NCBI GenBank assembly: GCA_902524865.1 | Contig: CABZEV010000005.1 | Span: 1 to 43,782, forward strand | Length of the DNA: 43,782 nucleotides | Source of the DNA: an uncultured Pelagibacteraceae bacterium | GTDB taxonomy: Bacteria > Pseudomonadota > Alphaproteobacteria > Pelagibacterales > Pelagibacteraceae | Reading direction: 5' to 3' | Shown: piece after piece, positions 42,287-43,782 of the stretch | Layout: each line of letters begins with the position of its first letter | How positions within the stretch are numbered: the stretch's first letter is position 1 | Position numbers and translations under genes: made by a program | Notes under the pieces: generated by a model | What the model was told of the DNA's origin: nothing | Database searches by the model: none | Seen by the model: only the letters and a program-made list of their open reading frames with translations

Positions 42287-43278
42287 TATTTTGCAGTTTC
42301 AATAGATATGTTTTTCTCTAATTTTGACTCAAATTCTCTTAATCTTTTCCAAACTGAAATTAGCTCAACAATAATTGGCCAGCTTCTAACTAAATATTGT
42401 AGTGATGTCTCAACTCGACCAAAAGCTCTTATAATTTGCTGAACAAAACCAAGTGTGATTGCACCAGTTACAATTGTTGGTGCTAATGCTAAATATGGAA
42501 CAATTACCATACCTTGTAAGTAACTCCATTTTACTGCATTAAAGTAAAGGTAGTGAAAATACATTTTATAGTGAATTTTTCTAACACCTCCATAAAGATC
42601 TGTAATTTTTGCAGGTTGCGCACTTTCTTTAAAATCTTCTCCTAAAACTAATTCTTTCCTATAAGCAGCCTCTTCTTTTTGAATATCGTATTCAATGCCA
42701 GGAAGTTTAATCCCTACACTGGCCAATATTATTGTTCCGCCTAATGCTGATATAATCGCAACCCAAACTAATGCATGCTCAACTTCGCCAATCCATGGTA
42801 ATACAGTAATACTTTTAGATAAGCCCCATAAAATTGGAGTAAAAGCAATCAAAGTCATAACACTTCTTAATAATTCAGCACCCAGCCCTTCCATTATTCT
42901 AGCAAATTTAAGAGTATCCTCTTGAACTCTTTGGGATGCTCCTTCTATAGAAGAGGCATCATTCCATTTGTCATGATAAAAATCTGCCATTGCAGTTCTC
43001 CATCTAAATGTCCAGTGACTGGTAAAATAATCACTAAAAATAACTACCAAAATGTATACAGCTGCAATTTTAGCAAATGTAAAAAGATATGCGATGAATT
43101 CTTTTTCAGATACTGAATTAGGATCAGTAAGAGCTTTTTGTAAAGTATCATAAAATTCACCAAACCATTCATTAATTCTCACATCAAGTTGAACCTGATA
43201 CCAGGTAGCTATTAAAATCAGTAACGTTCCACCTATACTCCATAAAGACCATCTTCTATCTGTAAAAAATTTAAACAT
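42286..43278 (-). CDS. SbmA/BacA-like peptide transporter
   Basis: 330 aa inner-membrane protein with about seven hydrophobic segments. It has FTDRRWSLWSIGGTLLILIA near the N-terminus, YFTSHWTFRWRTAMADFYHD (the SbmA_BacA helical motif), and ASQRVQEDTLKFARIMEGLG. There is no ATP-binding domain, consistent with the proton-driven SLiPT subgroup. Homologues import peptide antibiotics and other substrates. It is somewhat shorter than E. coli SbmA (about 406 aa). It is sandwiched between the NDUFS4-like gene and glpX. Confidence 0.87.
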   Translation of the reverse strand: MFKFFTDRRWSLWSIGGTLLILIATWYQVQLDVRINEWFGEFYDTLQKALTDPNSVSEKEFIAYLFTFAKIAAVYILVVIFSDYFTSHWTFRWRTAMADFYHDKWNDASSIEGASQRVQEDTLKFARIMEGLGAELLRSVMTLIAFTPILWGLSKSITVLPWIGEVEHALVWVAIISALGGTIILASVGIKLPGIEYDIQKEEAAYRKELVLGEDFKESAQPAKITDLYGGVRKIHYKMYFHYLYFNAVKWSYLQGMVIVPYLALAPTIVTGAITLGFVQQIIRAFGRVETSLQYLVRSWPIIVELISVWKRLREFESKLEKNISIETAK

Positions 43279-43285
43279 TATTTAT

Positions 43286-43567
43286 CTATTTTAAAAAATT
43301 ATTTGCATAGGATTTTTTTACTATTTTTCTTTTTTTTGGTTCAATTAATTCATAATCAATTTTTTTCTTCTTTGCGTAATTTATCGCCAATTCTTTGGTT
43401 GAAAATTCTAATTTCAGTTCAGTATAAGTATCATTAGAACTTTCCCATCCCATTAAAGGATTTTTTGTTGGATCATTAGTTTCAAATTCAAGTATCCATT
43501 TGTCAAGTTTTCCTAAACCAGATTGCATTGCACTTTTATTAGGTATATAAATTTTTGCTTTTTTCAT
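43286..43567 (-). CDS. Complex I accessory subunit, NDUFS4-like (ETC complex I subunit)
   Basis: 93 aa. It resembles the 18-kDa NDUFS4 subunit shared by alphaproteobacteria and mitochondria. AKIYIPNKSAMQSGLGKLDK, WILEFETNDPTKNPLMGWES and FSTKELAINYAKKKKIDYEL match the conserved order of that family. It probably binds the peripheral arm of NADH:ubiquinone oxidoreductase. It lies far from any nuo operon in this window. It follows tRNA-Pro by a few bases on the same strand and may be co-transcribed. Confidence 0.9.
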   Translation of the reverse strand: MKKAKIYIPNKSAMQSGLGKLDKWILEFETNDPTKNPLMGWESSNDTYTELKLEFSTKELAINYAKKKKIDYELIEPKKRKIVKKSYANNFLK

Positions 43568-43572
43568 ATTAA

Positions 43573-43649
<77 letters not shown>

Positions 43650-43658
43650 AGAATGTTG

Positions 43659-43686
43659 GTTATAGCGTTTTTACTTATGTTTTCAA
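43659..43686 (-). promoter_or_regulatory. Candidate promoter of tRNA-Pro
   Basis: Minus strand: -35 TTGAAA (43681-43686), 16-base spacer, -10 TATAAC (43659-43664), then 9 bases to the mature 5' end. Transcription would start one or two bases upstream of the tRNA. The ~95 bases beyond it to the window edge are AT-rich, and I see no gene there. Confidence 0.5.
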
Positions 43687-43782
43687 TAAAAAGAAAAAGA
43701 TTAATAATAAGGAAAAATAGAAATAATTGATTATAACTTCTATATTTTAATATTATATCTAGTAGCGACAATGTTTATTCAT

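Overview
The window is AT-rich (roughly 70% A+T) and extremely compact: genes overlap by 1-44 bases or sit a few bases apart, and Shine-Dalgarno sequences are sparse. Gene content, gene order and the tandem SAM-II/SAM-V riboswitch upstream of metY all point to a SAR11-clade alphaproteobacterium (Candidatus Pelagibacter or a close relative). Alphaproteobacterial hallmarks include an NDUFS4-like complex I subunit, a CBP3-like cytochrome bc1 assembly chaperone, a BamE-type lipoprotein, a Zn-free type HemB, the rel-pyrE-pdxJ-acpS-lepB-rnc-recO run, and the glyA-nrdR-ribD-ribE-ribBA-ribH-nusB-thiL run.

Layout. 117-5210 (minus): soxB-soxD-soxA-soxG, a complete heterotetrameric sarcosine oxidase that yields glycine and a one-carbon unit. 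5274-5365: tRNA-Ser(GCT). 5369-7579 (minus): lytic transglycosylase. 7623-14946 (plus): one tightly packed run dapA-smpB-folK-rel-pyrE-pdxJ-acpS-lepB-rnc-recO. 14947-15936 (minus): hemB. 16028-18365: an AspH-like 2OG-Fe(II) oxygenase, rpiB and glyA. 18362-23325: nrdR, the riboflavin genes, nusB and thiL. 23408-28081: H+-pyrophosphatase, a bamE/CBP3-chaperone divergent pair whose start codons overlap, rpmF, plsX, ihfA and tRNA-Glu(TTC).

28087-32671 is the accessory-looking part: a GIY-YIG protein, a double GT-B glycosyltransferase, a tyrosine recombinase with a loxP-like inverted repeat directly upstream of its start, a small membrane ORF, a ~180 bp island of about 51% GC with several perfect hairpins (candidate structured RNA), a short alkylguanine-DNA alkyltransferase, and about 460 bp of AT-rich non-coding DNA. 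32672-37905 (minus): rplM-rpsI-argC-lipoprotein-hom-AEC transporter-EamA transporter. 37906-38109: divergent regulatory region with the riboswitch pair, then metY. 39431-43649: ctaA, chorismate mutase, rpmG, a MerR regulator, glpX, an SbmA/BacA-like protein, the NDUFS4-like subunit and tRNA-Pro(TGG).

Working together: sarcosine oxidase and GlyA both bear on glycine and C1 supply. Hom and the SAM-controlled MetY form part of a methionine branch. DapA, ArgC and chorismate mutase serve lysine, arginine and aromatic synthesis. The riboflavin block supplies FMN/FAD used by the sarcosine oxidase. The points most worth checking are the GC-rich structured island (31749-31926), the loxP-like repeat beside the recombinase (31399-31433), the tandem riboswitch without an obvious intervening terminator, the overlapping divergent start codons at 25983-25986, and genes missing from normally conserved clusters (era, fabH).
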